Positions 42,071 through 50,126 of a stretch of 64,000 nucleotides of DNA are shown here, piece after piece; the stretch's first letter is position 1; each line of letters begins with the position of its first letter. The stretch covers positions 41,270 to 105,269 of the forward strand of contig NZ_NPIH01000255.1 in the NCBI RefSeq assembly GCF_012275575.1, written 5' to 3'. Source of the stretch: Paraburkholderia sp. SG-MS1 (lineage in GTDB: Bacteria > Pseudomonadota > Gammaproteobacteria > Burkholderiales > Burkholderiaceae). A program made the position numbers and the translations under genes. Under the pieces are notes generated by a model, which had not been told where the DNA came from, did no database searches, and saw nothing but the letters and a program-made list of their open reading frames with translations.

Positions 42071-43477
42071 ATGGAAACGAACGCATCGGCGAGCACCCAC
42101 GGGCATGGCTCGCAGGCTCGCAAAGCAACCGCCAGCGGCTGGATCGGATCGGCGCTCGAGTACTACGATTTTTTCATCTACGCTCAGGCGGCCGCCCTCA
42201 TCTTCCCTCAGCTGTTCTTTCCATCCGGCAATCCGAAGATCGCGATCGTCGCCTCGCTCGCAACCTATGGCGTCGGTTACGTCGCGCGGCCGATCGGTGC
42301 GGTCGTGCTCGGGCATTGGGGCGACACCCACGGCCGCAAGAACGTGCTGCTCGTGTGCATGTTCCTGATGGGCTTCTCGACGATGGCAGTCGGCCTCCTG
42401 CCCACCTACCATCAGGTCGGTATGCTGGCGCCGACGCTTCTGGTGATCCTCCGGCTGATTCAGGGCTTTGCCGTCGCCGGTGAAATCTCGGGCGCAAGCT
42501 CCATGATTCTCGAACACGCGCCATTCGGGCGACGCGGCTACTACGCGAGTTTCACGCTGCAGGGCGTGCAGGCGGGCCAGATTCTCGCTGCCGCCGTGTT
42601 CCTGCCGCTCGCCTACTTCATGGATGAGAGTTCGTTCAACTCGTGGGGCTGGCGGATTCCGTTCCTGCTCAGCGCGCTGGTGCTGGTCGCCGGCTACTAC
42701 ATTCGCCGCGAGGTGGACGAAACGCCCGCCTTCGCCAAGGAAGACGCGAGCGGCAACGTGCCGAAGTCGCCGATCGTCGAAGCCTTCCGCTATAACTGGG
42801 GCGATATGCTGCGCGTGGTCGGCTGCTCGCTGATGAACGTGATTCCCGTCGTCGCCACGATTTTCGGCGCGGCGTATGCGGTGCAACAGTCTTACGGTAT
42901 CGGCTTCTCCAAGAGCGTGTATCTGTGGATTCCCGTGGTCGGCAACATTGTCGCGGTGCTGGTGATTCCGTATGTGGGCAATCTGTCGGACCGTATCGGG
43001 CGGCGCCTGCCGATCATCGTCGGTGCGCTCGGCGCGGGCCTGCTCTCGTTCGCGTATCTCTACGCGATCAGCATCCGCAATGTGCCGCTCGCCATGGTCA
43101 TGTCGGTCCTCATGTGGGGCATCGTCTATCAAGGCTATAACGCGACCTTCCCGAGTTTCTACCCGGAGCTGTTCCCGACCCGCTCGCGCGTGTCGGCGAT
43201 GGCGATCGGCCAGAACATCGGCACGACGATCACCGCGCTGCTGCCGGCCTTGTTCGCCTACGTCGCGCCGCCCGGATCGAACAACATCCCGCTCACCATC
43301 GGCGCAATCACGTTCGGCATCACGGTCATCGCTGCGGTCACGGCATGGAGTGCGCGCGAGAACTTCCGCGTCAAGCTGAGCGACCTGGGTCAACCCGGCG
43401 CGGTGCCGATCGACAAGCACAGCTATGAAACCCTGCGCGCGCAGACCATGGCCGACGCAAAAAAAGCCGTCGCGTGA
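42071..43477 (+). CDS. MHS-family MFS proton symporter (ShiA/KgtP-like)
   Basis: A 468-residue transporter of the metabolite:H+ symporter group. Typical are SGWIGSALEYYDFFIYAQAAALIFPQLFFPS at the start, the motif YVARPIGAVVLGHWGDTHGRKNVLL (motif A) near 77-100, RLIQGFAVAGEISGASSMILEHAP, and GNLSDRIGRRLPI in the second half. Known members import shikimate, 2-oxoglutarate, citrate or aromatic acids. Here the following dehydrogenase and dehydroquinase genes suggest a hydroaromatic acid such as quinate or shikimate. It starts the operon. Confidence 0.88.
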   Translation: METNASASTHGHGSQARKATASGWIGSALEYYDFFIYAQAAALIFPQLFFPSGNPKIAIVASLATYGVGYVARPIGAVVLGHWGDTHGRKNVLLVCMFLMGFSTMAVGLLPTYHQVGMLAPTLLVILRLIQGFAVAGEISGASSMILEHAPFGRRGYYASFTLQGVQAGQILAAAVFLPLAYFMDESSFNSWGWRIPFLLSALVLVAGYYIRREVDETPAFAKEDASGNVPKSPIVEAFRYNWGDMLRVVGCSLMNVIPVVATIFGAAYAVQQSYGIGFSKSVYLWIPVVGNIVAVLVIPYVGNLSDRIGRRLPIIVGALGAGLLSFAYLYAISIRNVPLAMVMSVLMWGIVYQGYNATFPSFYPELFPTRSRVSAMAIGQNIGTTITALLPALFAYVAPPGSNNIPLTIGAITFGITVIAAVTAWSARENFRVKLSDLGQPGAVPIDKHSYETLRAQTMADAKKAVA

Positions 43478-43523
43478 GTGCCGACGCTCACGCATCCGAT
43501 CGCAACCGCAGAGGACCCGATTC

Positions 43524-44591
43524 ATGAACAGGACGCGGATCGCAGTGGCCGGCGCGGGCTATATCGGCCGCGCGCATATGGCCGTCGCGCAACAGAGCGG
43601 CACGTGCACGCTGTCGGCGATCGTCGACCCTTCGCCAGCGGCCAGGCCGATCGCCGCCGAGGCCGGCGTGCCGCTCTACCCCACGCTCGACGAACTGATC
43701 GAACGGGACCGTCCGGACGGTGTGATTCTCGCCACGCCGAACCAGTTGCATGTGGAGCATGCGTTAGCCTGCCTCGCGGCCGGCGTGCCGACGCTGCTCG
43801 AAAAGCCGATCGCGCCGACCGTCGATGAAGCCGAGATGCTGGTCGGCGAAGTCGAACACAGCGGCGTGCCATTGCTGATCGGCCATCACCGCGCGCATAG
43901 TCCGATCATGGCGCGCGCGCGGCAACTGATCGACGAAGGCCGCCTCGGCAAACTGGTCGCGGTGATGGGCAGCGCGGTGTTTTTCAAGCCCGACCAGTAC
44001 TTCTCCGATGCCGAATGGCGGCGCAAGCCGGGCGGCGGCCCGATTCTGCTGAACATGATTCACGAGGTGCACAACCTGCGCATGCTGTGTGGCGACATCG
44101 TCGCCGTGCAGGCTTTTTCATCGCATGCGACGCGCGGCTTTCCGGTCGAAGACACGGTCGCGATCAATCTGCGTTTCGCGAGCGGCGCGCTCGGCAGCTT
44201 CATGCTATCGGACACCGCGGCGAGCGCGCGCAGCTGGGAACAGACTTCCCAGGAAAACAAGGCCTACCCGTCGTATCCGGACGAAGATTGCTATGTGATT
44301 GCGGGCACGTTCGGTTCGTTGTCCGTGCCGACCATGCGCCTGAAAACGTATGGCAAAGCCGAGGACCGTTCGTGGTGGAAGCCGTTCGAGGTGAGCATCG
44401 CCGCCGTGACGCGCGACGATCCGCTCAAGCTGCAACTGGCACACTTCGAACGCGTGATTCGGCGTGAAACGGAGCCGCTCGTGAGTGCCCGGGACGGCCT
44501 GCAGAATCTGCGCATCACCGAGGCCATCGCCGCAGCCGCCAATGCGGGCTCGGTCGTGGACACCACGCCAGCCATCGCATCGGCTCGTTAA
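43524..44591 (+). CDS. Gfo/Idh/MocA-family NAD(P)-dependent dehydrogenase
   Basis: A 355-residue oxidoreductase. The Rossmann start RTRIAVAGAGYIGRAHMAVA has GxGxxG, and EKPIAPTVDEAEMLVGEVEHSGVPLLIGHHRAHSP near 95-130 holds the conserved EKP lysine used in catalysis. The C-terminal alpha/beta domain has GGGPILLNMIHEVHNLRMLCGD with the expected conserved His. Family members oxidise polyols or sugar acids. The ATG at 43524 lies 46 bases after the transporter stop. In this context it may oxidise a hydroaromatic acid before dehydration by the next enzyme. Confidence 0.85.
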   Translation: MNRTRIAVAGAGYIGRAHMAVAQQSGTCTLSAIVDPSPAARPIAAEAGVPLYPTLDELIERDRPDGVILATPNQLHVEHALACLAAGVPTLLEKPIAPTVDEAEMLVGEVEHSGVPLLIGHHRAHSPIMARARQLIDEGRLGKLVAVMGSAVFFKPDQYFSDAEWRRKPGGGPILLNMIHEVHNLRMLCGDIVAVQAFSSHATRGFPVEDTVAINLRFASGALGSFMLSDTAASARSWEQTSQENKAYPSYPDEDCYVIAGTFGSLSVPTMRLKTYGKAEDRSWWKPFEVSIAAVTRDDPLKLQLAHFERVIRRETEPLVSARDGLQNLRITEAIAAAANAGSVVDTTPAIASAR

Positions 44592-44639
44592 ATCCGTGCG
44601 GCGCGCGCCGCGCCGGCAACACCTTCTTCGGGATCCCAG

Positions 44640-45080
44640 ATGAAAACCTTCGTGATGCTGCACGGCATCAACCACAACATGTTCGGCAAGCGTGATCCGG
44701 CGCAATACGGCACCATCACGCTCGCTGAAATCGACAGCAAGCTGCAGGCGTCGGGCAAGGAACTGGGCGTTCATGTGGAAAGCTTCCAGACCAACAGCGA
44801 AGCCGCCATGTGCGAGCGCATTCACGAAGCTTTCACCGACAACGTCGACGGCGTGCTCATCAACGCCGGCGCATGGACGCACTACAGCTACGGGATTCGC
44901 GACGCGCTCGCCATTCTGGTGGTGCCGGTGGTCGAAATCCACATGTCGAACATTCACGCGCGCGAAGCGTTCCGGCATCAGTCGGTGTTCGCGGAGATCG
45001 TCAAAGGGCAAATTTGCGGCTTTGGCGTCGACAGTTATCTGCTCGGGCTACGCGCGGCCGTGTCGGCGGCGGCGGCCTAG
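44640..45080 (+). CDS. type II 3-dehydroquinate dehydratase (AroQ-like)
   Basis: A 146-residue flavodoxin-like enzyme that dehydrates 3-dehydroquinate to 3-dehydroshikimate. The catalytic pair is conserved: Arg18 and Tyr23 in GKRDPAQYG. INAGAWTHYSYGIRDAL keeps the Asn and His, VVEIHMSNIHAREAFRHQSV the second His and the two Arg, and GFGVDSYLLGL closes the fold. The lid differs from usual (HGINHNMFG rather than HGPNLNLLG). Its position after an MHS importer and a dehydrogenase suggests a catabolic role rather than aromatic biosynthesis. Confidence 0.88.
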   Translation: MKTFVMLHGINHNMFGKRDPAQYGTITLAEIDSKLQASGKELGVHVESFQTNSEAAMCERIHEAFTDNVDGVLINAGAWTHYSYGIRDALAILVVPVVEIHMSNIHAREAFRHQSVFAEIVKGQICGFGVDSYLLGLRAAVSAAAA

Positions 45081-45105
45081 ATCGCGGCGAGTGTGTGCTG
45101 CGCCG

Positions 45106-46224
45106 TTAGCGCCATTGTTCGGTCAGTTCGTTGGCCAGCACCATCTTCTCGCGCACCACATCGACCAATGCGGCATCTACGCCGCCCTGCGCTTTCAGGA
45201 ACTTGAGCGCAGCGGAATGCACCGTGCGCATCGCGCGCCCGTCGATTCCCGCCATACGCGCCCCGCTGCGCCGCGTCTCTTCGACCAGATCGCGGGCGCT
45301 GCCGAAGTCGGGCGACAACCCGCTCTGCGCCTCGAACGCTGCGCGCAATCCGGCCGCATAGTCGCGCGACTGCCCGAGCCGGTCGATGTCGATCAGCAGA
45401 CCGACACCCTCGGCCATCCGCAACGCGCAGAGAATCCACAACGCGACAAACGCGCGATAGGCGTTGTTGCCTTCCGCCGTGCGCGCGTATTGCTCACACG
45501 CCATCGCGTAGGCGTCATCCGGCATCGATCCCACGGGCGGCAAGCTTGCGCCGCAAACGGCGATCGCCTGTCTGACCAGTGGGTCTGACTGGTTCAGACC
45601 CAGTACACGAAACGGCGCGGCGACGAAAAAAGGATTGCTCCATTGCTGACTGAGCAGCCATCCCGAGGCAAACTGCGATGCCGGATTGCGCAGCACGCCC
45701 ACGTGCATCGCTTCTGGAAACGCCAGTTTCAACCAGGGCAGCCGGCCCGACGAGCGGCAAAACTTGAAGACCGGCACGCTGCCCAGTTCGACGGTGCGTT
45801 CGCAAAGATTGTGCAAATAGGCCTGTAAAGGAGGGAATTCCGCATCCGGCGTGCTCGCGAAACGATCGATGCTGAAGCGTTTGCGATAACCGGCCACGCC
45901 GCGCACGCGGTCCTGAAGAAACGGACGGTACTCGTCGAAGTACGGCGCAGCGAGCGGCGGATGCCCCGAGGTCAGCGTGGGTCGGGAGGCGGCCACCTCG
46001 GCGAGGCTCAGCTCGGCGAGTACGTTGCTGAGCGGTTCGTAAAAGCCGGTTGCCGCGTCGAGTTCACGCAGACGGGACCAGACCCACGTACCCGCGCTGC
46101 GCCAACCCGTGTGCAGAAATACCGCCTGTTTCAGCGCGCTTTTTTGCGCGGCATCGTTCAATCGGGAAACCGGTTCGTTAGCGGCGTTCGACGGACTGTT
46201 CGACGGCCCTTGTGACAACGGCAT
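45106..46224 (-). CDS. sulfotransferase-like protein
   Basis: A 372-residue protein of the P-loop sulfotransferase type. FLHTGWRSAGTWVWSRLREL near 36-55 is at the place of the PAPS 5'-phosphosulfate loop (usually GxxRSGSTWL). FKFCRSSGRLPWLKLAFPEAMHVGVLRNPASQFASGW near 150-190 matches the 3'-phosphate region with Arg and Ser. No signal peptide or membrane helix. It faces the hydroaromatic operon across a 25-base gap and has no linked partner genes, so its acceptor is unknown; glycan or polysaccharide sulfation is a guess. Confidence 0.6.
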   Translation of the reverse strand: MPLSQGPSNSPSNAANEPVSRLNDAAQKSALKQAVFLHTGWRSAGTWVWSRLRELDAATGFYEPLSNVLAELSLAEVAASRPTLTSGHPPLAAPYFDEYRPFLQDRVRGVAGYRKRFSIDRFASTPDAEFPPLQAYLHNLCERTVELGSVPVFKFCRSSGRLPWLKLAFPEAMHVGVLRNPASQFASGWLLSQQWSNPFFVAAPFRVLGLNQSDPLVRQAIAVCGASLPPVGSMPDDAYAMACEQYARTAEGNNAYRAFVALWILCALRMAEGVGLLIDIDRLGQSRDYAAGLRAAFEAQSGLSPDFGSARDLVEETRRSGARMAGIDGRAMRTVHSAALKFLKAQGGVDAALVDVVREKMVLANELTEQWR

Positions 46225-46451
46225 GGGACTTCTCTTCTGAAGGCGACAACGATTCGATGGAAAGCGGACACTGCCCGCGGCGCTTCATGGCGGCTCATAC
46301 TTGAACGGGTCGAGCGGTCGGCTTCGTGACGGAAACATCACTTTACCTTGCGAGGCCGTGCCGCGTTCGGCTGCGTGCACCGCCGACGGCCATGGAACCG
46401 CATGGCCAAACGCATTATGCTGCCAGACTTGCGCCCTCTTCCATTGCTCAC

Positions 46452-46784
46452 ATGAACGATTCGGCCGATATCCGCCTCGGCACTCAGGCAGCCAACCTGT
46501 TCCCGAGCCGCTGGGACACAATCGTGACCGCCGAAGAAGCCGGTGTCTACAAGCCGCACCCGCAACCGTACCGGCTCGCGCTCACGACACTCGGCGTTCA
46601 GGCCCACGAAGCCGCATTCGTGGCCGGCTCCAGCTACGACATGTTTGGCACCGCCGCGGTCGGCTTGCGTACATACTGGCACAACCACGCCGGCCTGCCG
46701 CTCGTCGCGGGTGCGCAGGCACCCGAGATCGAAGCGGCCAAGCTCGATTCGCTCATCCCGTGGCTCGGCCGTTTCGGCCTGTGA
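46452..46784 (+). pseudogene. truncated haloacid-dehalogenase-type hydrolase
   Basis: The 110 in-frame residues match only the C-terminal half of a HAD hydrolase: WDTIVTAEEAGVYKPHPQPYRLAL with the conserved Lys, then AAFVAGSSYDMFGTAAVGLRTYWHNHAGLPL with the third-motif aspartate. The first half, with the nucleophile Asp motif, is missing upstream, where the frame is open but unrelated. It lies 28 bases before a PLP-enzyme gene. I read it as a decayed gene; expression of the fragment is possible but would lack catalysis. Confidence 0.65.
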
Positions 46785-46812
46785 GCCCCATCACTTCAAT
46801 CCCGGTGACAGC

Positions 46813-47949
46813 ATGAAACTCGAACAGATCGAAACCCCTGCCGCGCTGATCGATATCGCGCGAATGCAGAAGAACATCGCGCGTATGCAGGCGCGCATGA
46901 ACACGCTGGGCGTCGCGTTCAGGCCGCACGTGAAGACCACCAAATGCATCGACGTGGTGCGTGCGCAGATCGCCGCCGGCGCGCGCGGCATCACGGTGTC
47001 GACGCTGAAGGAAGCCGAAGCATTCTTTGCCGCCGGCATCCATGACATTCTCTACGCGGTCAGCATGGCGCCCTCGAAGTTGCCGAGAGCGCTCGCGCTG
47101 CGCCGCCAAGGCTGCGATCTCAAGCTGGTGGTGGACAACCCGAACGCCGCGTCGGCGCTCGCCGCATTCGGCGACCAGCATGGCGAAAACTTCGAGGTGT
47201 GGATCGAAGTCGACACCGATGGACACCGCTCGGGCATCACGCCCGAAGAGGACACATTGCTCGAAGTCGGGAAAATTCTGCAGGAGAACGGCGTGAAAGT
47301 GGGCGGCGTGATGACCCACGCAGGATCGAGCTACGAGCTCGATACGCCGGCCGCGCTCGCGGTGCTCGCCGAACGGGAGCGCGCGGGCTGCGTGCGCGCG
47401 GCGCAACGGCTGCGCGAGGCCGGCATCGCGTGCCCGGCGGTCAGCGTCGGCTCGACGCCCACCGCGCTCGCCGCCGCGCAACTGGACGGCGTCACCGAAG
47501 TGCGGGCCGGTGTCTACGTGCTGTTCGATCTGGTCATGCACAACGTCGGCGTGTGCGCGCTCGACGACATCGCGCTCAGCGTGCTCGCCACCGTCATTGG
47601 TCATCAGGCGGATAAAGGCTGGGCGATTCTCGACGCAGGCTGGATGGCGATGAGCCGCGATCGCGGCACGTCCAAACAGTCGCACGATTTCGGCTACGGC
47701 CAGCCGTGTCTGCTGAACGGCACCCTGCTGCCCGGGTATGTGGTGAGCGGCGCCAATCAGGAGCACGGCATTCTGTCGTCGACCGAAGCAGGCACGCGAG
47801 TCGACGATATCGCGGAGCGCTTTCCAATCGGCATGAAGCTGCGCATTCTGCCGAATCATGCGTGCGCAACGGGCGCGCAGTTTCCCGAGTATCACGCGGT
47901 CGCGCCGGACGGCAACAGCGTGGCGTGGCGACGCTTTCACGGCTGGTAG
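46813..47949 (+). CDS. D-threonine aldolase / D-serine dehydratase-like PLP enzyme (DSD1 family)
   Basis: A 378-residue fold-III PLP enzyme. The N-terminal barrel opens with ETPAALIDIARMQKNIARMQARMNTLGVAFRPHVKTTKC, where K in HVKTTK is the Schiff-base lysine near 40. VWIEVDTDGHRSGI near 130, VTEVRAGVYVLFDLVMHNVG and LPNHACATGAQFPEYH near 345, which carries the metal-binding His and Cys, fit the D-threonine aldolase/DSD1 group. These cleave or dehydrate D-beta-hydroxy amino acids and need Mn2+ or Zn2+. It has no clear partner. Confidence 0.88.
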   Translation: MKLEQIETPAALIDIARMQKNIARMQARMNTLGVAFRPHVKTTKCIDVVRAQIAAGARGITVSTLKEAEAFFAAGIHDILYAVSMAPSKLPRALALRRQGCDLKLVVDNPNAASALAAFGDQHGENFEVWIEVDTDGHRSGITPEEDTLLEVGKILQENGVKVGGVMTHAGSSYELDTPAALAVLAERERAGCVRAAQRLREAGIACPAVSVGSTPTALAAAQLDGVTEVRAGVYVLFDLVMHNVGVCALDDIALSVLATVIGHQADKGWAILDAGWMAMSRDRGTSKQSHDFGYGQPCLLNGTLLPGYVVSGANQEHGILSSTEAGTRVDDIAERFPIGMKLRILPNHACATGAQFPEYHAVAPDGNSVAWRRFHGW

Positions 47950-47982
47950 CCGAACGCGGTCCCGGGCCTTCAGCAGCCCTGC

Positions 47983-48429
47983 TCACTCATCCTCTTCTCC
48001 CAGCCCCGCCAGCAGATCGTCGACCGCCCGATACACGCGCTCGACGATCTCCGGCCCCACCTTGCGCTCCAGCTCGCGATAGTGCGCTTCGAGATCCTTC
48101 GAAATCACGCGCACCAGTTCCACGCTCGTGTCCGTCAGCGACACCAGCACGCGCCGCTGATCCTCCGCGAAACGCTCCTTGATGACGAGATCCATGCTCT
48201 CCATGCGCGCGAGCACGCCGGCCATGCTCGGGCTGGAAATCGTGCAGATATCGGAAATGTGGCGCGGCTCCATCGGGCCGTGCTCGTCGAGCGCGCGAAT
48301 CACGCGCCATTGCTGCTCGGTGAGTCCGTGAGCGGTAATCAACGGACGGAAACGCTCCATCATTTTTTCTCGGGCGCGCAACAACAGCATCGGCAGGTTG
48401 CGGTGCAAAACTCGGGTGGCAGCGGACAT
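47983..48429 (-). CDS. hpaR: HpaR, MarR-type repressor of homoprotocatechuate catabolism
   Basis: A 148-residue winged-helix repressor. RNLPMLLLRAREKMMERFRPLITAHGLTEQQWRVIRALDEHGPMEPRHISDICTISSPSMAGVLARMESMDLVIKERFAEDQRRVLVSLTD holds the DNA-binding core and wing, and closely follows HpaR. It is divergent from hpaG1, as in Escherichia coli W, where HpaR represses the operon until 4-hydroxyphenylacetate derivatives release it. I chose the ATG at 48429; the open frame upstream crosses its own promoter. Confidence 0.9.
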   Translation of the reverse strand: MSAATRVLHRNLPMLLLRAREKMMERFRPLITAHGLTEQQWRVIRALDEHGPMEPRHISDICTISSPSMAGVLARMESMDLVIKERFAEDQRRVLVSLTDTSVELVRVISKDLEAHYRELERKVGPEIVERVYRAVDDLLAGLGEEDE

Positions 48430-48524
48430 GTTGGAAAAGAAATAAGAGCAGCCGGCGAAGCTTAAGGGAAAACCCGCGATCAATCGACAGCCTATTGACC
48501 GTGAATCATATCAAGCGCAATACT

Positions 48525-48538
48525 ACTAACATGTTAGT
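48525..48538. promoter_or_regulatory. perfect palindrome, probable HpaR operator
   Basis: ACTAACATGTTAGT is a perfect 14-base palindrome in the 145-base gap between hpaR and hpaG1, 36 bases before the hpaG1 ATG. Its location fits an operator shared by both divergent transcripts. Confidence 0.75.
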
Positions 48539-48574
48539 GTTTTCGCTGAGTTTTTTTCCTGAGAGTCTGCCGTT

Positions 48575-49348
48575 ATGTTCGCCCTTGCCGATCACCTGCT
48601 GCATCCCGAAGGCGACCCACTGCCTCGCGACGTGGACGCGTGCACCGCGGCCGCCCTGCTTGCACGCGGCATAGCCTGCCGCGCGCCGGTGCATGGCGCG
48701 GTGTACGGAACCCTGCTGAACGACCGTGCCGCGCTGGATGCGCTAGGCGACGCGGTGCATGCGGCGCCGTATAAAGCGCCGCCGAAAGGGCCGGTTCTTT
48801 ATCTGAAGCCCCGCAACACGCACGCCGGACATCGCGCGAAAGTTGTCGTGCCAGACGATGCGTTGGGGGTAGAAGTCGGCGCGTCGCTCGGTATCGTGAT
48901 TGGCCGCACTGCAACACGCGTCGATGCGAATCGCGCGGCGGACTACATCGCCGGCTATACGCTGATCGCCGACCTGAGCGTGCCCCATGCGAATGTGTAC
49001 CGGCCTTCGGTGCGTTTTCGCGCGCGCGACGGCTTCTGTGTGATCGGACCGGCGGTGGTAGCAGCGCGCCATGTTGCAACGCCGGACGAGCTTGCCATCG
49101 CGGTCTCGCTCAACGGCGCCGCGGCCTTTGCGGCAAGCACGGCGGCGTCGGTGCGTAAGGTCGCGCAATTACTCGCAGACGTCACCGATTTCATGACCCT
49201 GAGCGCGGGCGACGTCATCACGACCGGCGTGCCCCACGGCTCGCCGGTCGCACATATCGGCGACACGGCCACGCTGACGATCGGTGCCATGCCACCACTT
49301 ATGGTGTCGTTTGTCGCCGCACCGGAACACGACGGAGAACCACGATGA
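48575..49348 (+). CDS. hpaG1: HpaG N-terminal-type subunit (homoprotocatechuate isomerase/decarboxylase)
   Basis: A 257-residue fumarylacetoacetate-hydrolase-fold protein. In this pathway the HpaG halves decarboxylate 5-oxo-pent-3-ene-1,2,5-tricarboxylate and isomerise the product. LYLKPRNTHAGHRAKVVVPDDALGVEVGASLGIVIGRTATRV near 75-115 and RARDGFCVIGPAVV near 150 are the FAH-fold core; the metal-binding E--E pattern is modified to EVGASLG, so this half may be the weaker one. Its last codons overlap the ATG of the next gene. In Escherichia coli both halves are one protein; here they are two genes. Confidence 0.9.
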   Translation: MFALADHLLHPEGDPLPRDVDACTAAALLARGIACRAPVHGAVYGTLLNDRAALDALGDAVHAAPYKAPPKGPVLYLKPRNTHAGHRAKVVVPDDALGVEVGASLGIVIGRTATRVDANRAADYIAGYTLIADLSVPHANVYRPSVRFRARDGFCVIGPAVVAARHVATPDELAIAVSLNGAAAFAASTAASVRKVAQLLADVTDFMTLSAGDVITTGVPHGSPVAHIGDTATLTIGAMPPLMVSFVAAPEHDGEPR

Positions 49349-50103
49349 TGCGCGGCCGTGTTGCGTATGCGGGTGCGATTCACGAAGCCTATCCCGATGC
49401 CCATGGCGTGCGCCTCGCGGACGGCCGCGTGCGTCGCGAAGATGAAGTGGTCTGGCTTGCGCCGATCGAAGTCGGCACGATCTTCGCGCTCGGGCTGAAC
49501 TACGCCGAGCATGCGAAGGAATTGCAGTTCAACAAGCAGGAAGAACCACTCGTCTTTCTCAAGGGACCGGGCACGGTGCTCGGGCATCGCGGCGTCACGC
49601 GCCGCCCCGCCGATGTCACGTTCATGCACTACGAGTGCGAGCTGGCGGTCGTGATCGGTCAGAGCACGCGGAAGGTGACGCGTGAAAACGCCCTGCAGCA
49701 TGTGTCCGGCTACATGATCGCCAACGACTATGCGATCCGCGACTACCTCGAAAACTACTACCGCCCCAACCTGCGCGTGAAGAATCGCGACGGCGGCACG
49801 GTGCTCGGCCCGTGGTTCGTCGACGCGGCCGACATCGGCGACGTCACGCAGCTGGAATTGCGCACATTCGTGAACGGCACACTGCAACAACGCGGCAATA
49901 CGCGCGATCTCGTCACCAGCATCCCGGCGTTGATCGAATACCTGAGCGGCTTCATGACGCTCGCACCCGGCGACGTGATTCTCACTGGCACGCCGGAAGG
50001 CATCGTCAACGTGAATGCGGGCGACGAAGTGGCCTGCGAGATCGACGGCCTGGGCCGTCTCGTCAACACGATTGGATCGGACGCGGACTTCGGACGCGCC
50101 TGA
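49345..50103 (+). CDS. hpaG2: HpaG C-terminal-type subunit (homoprotocatechuate isomerase/decarboxylase)
   Basis: A 252-residue FAH-fold enzyme with the intact metal site HYECELAVVIGQSTRKV near 96 (E--E pattern), followed by YMIANDYAIRDYLENYYRPNLRVKNRDGGTVLGPWFVDAADIGD near 125-165 and GDVILTGTPEGIVNVNAGDEVACEIDGLGRL near 210. It is coupled to hpaG1 by a 4-base overlap, so the two probably form one heteromer. The FAH-fold match is strong; the split of activities between the two genes follows the naming used for E. coli. Confidence 0.92.
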   Translation: MMRGRVAYAGAIHEAYPDAHGVRLADGRVRREDEVVWLAPIEVGTIFALGLNYAEHAKELQFNKQEEPLVFLKGPGTVLGHRGVTRRPADVTFMHYECELAVVIGQSTRKVTRENALQHVSGYMIANDYAIRDYLENYYRPNLRVKNRDGGTVLGPWFVDAADIGDVTQLELRTFVNGTLQQRGNTRDLVTSIPALIEYLSGFMTLAPGDVILTGTPEGIVNVNAGDEVACEIDGLGRLVNTIGSDADFGRA

Positions 50104-50126
50104 GCGACAGCAAAAAGGACTACGCA

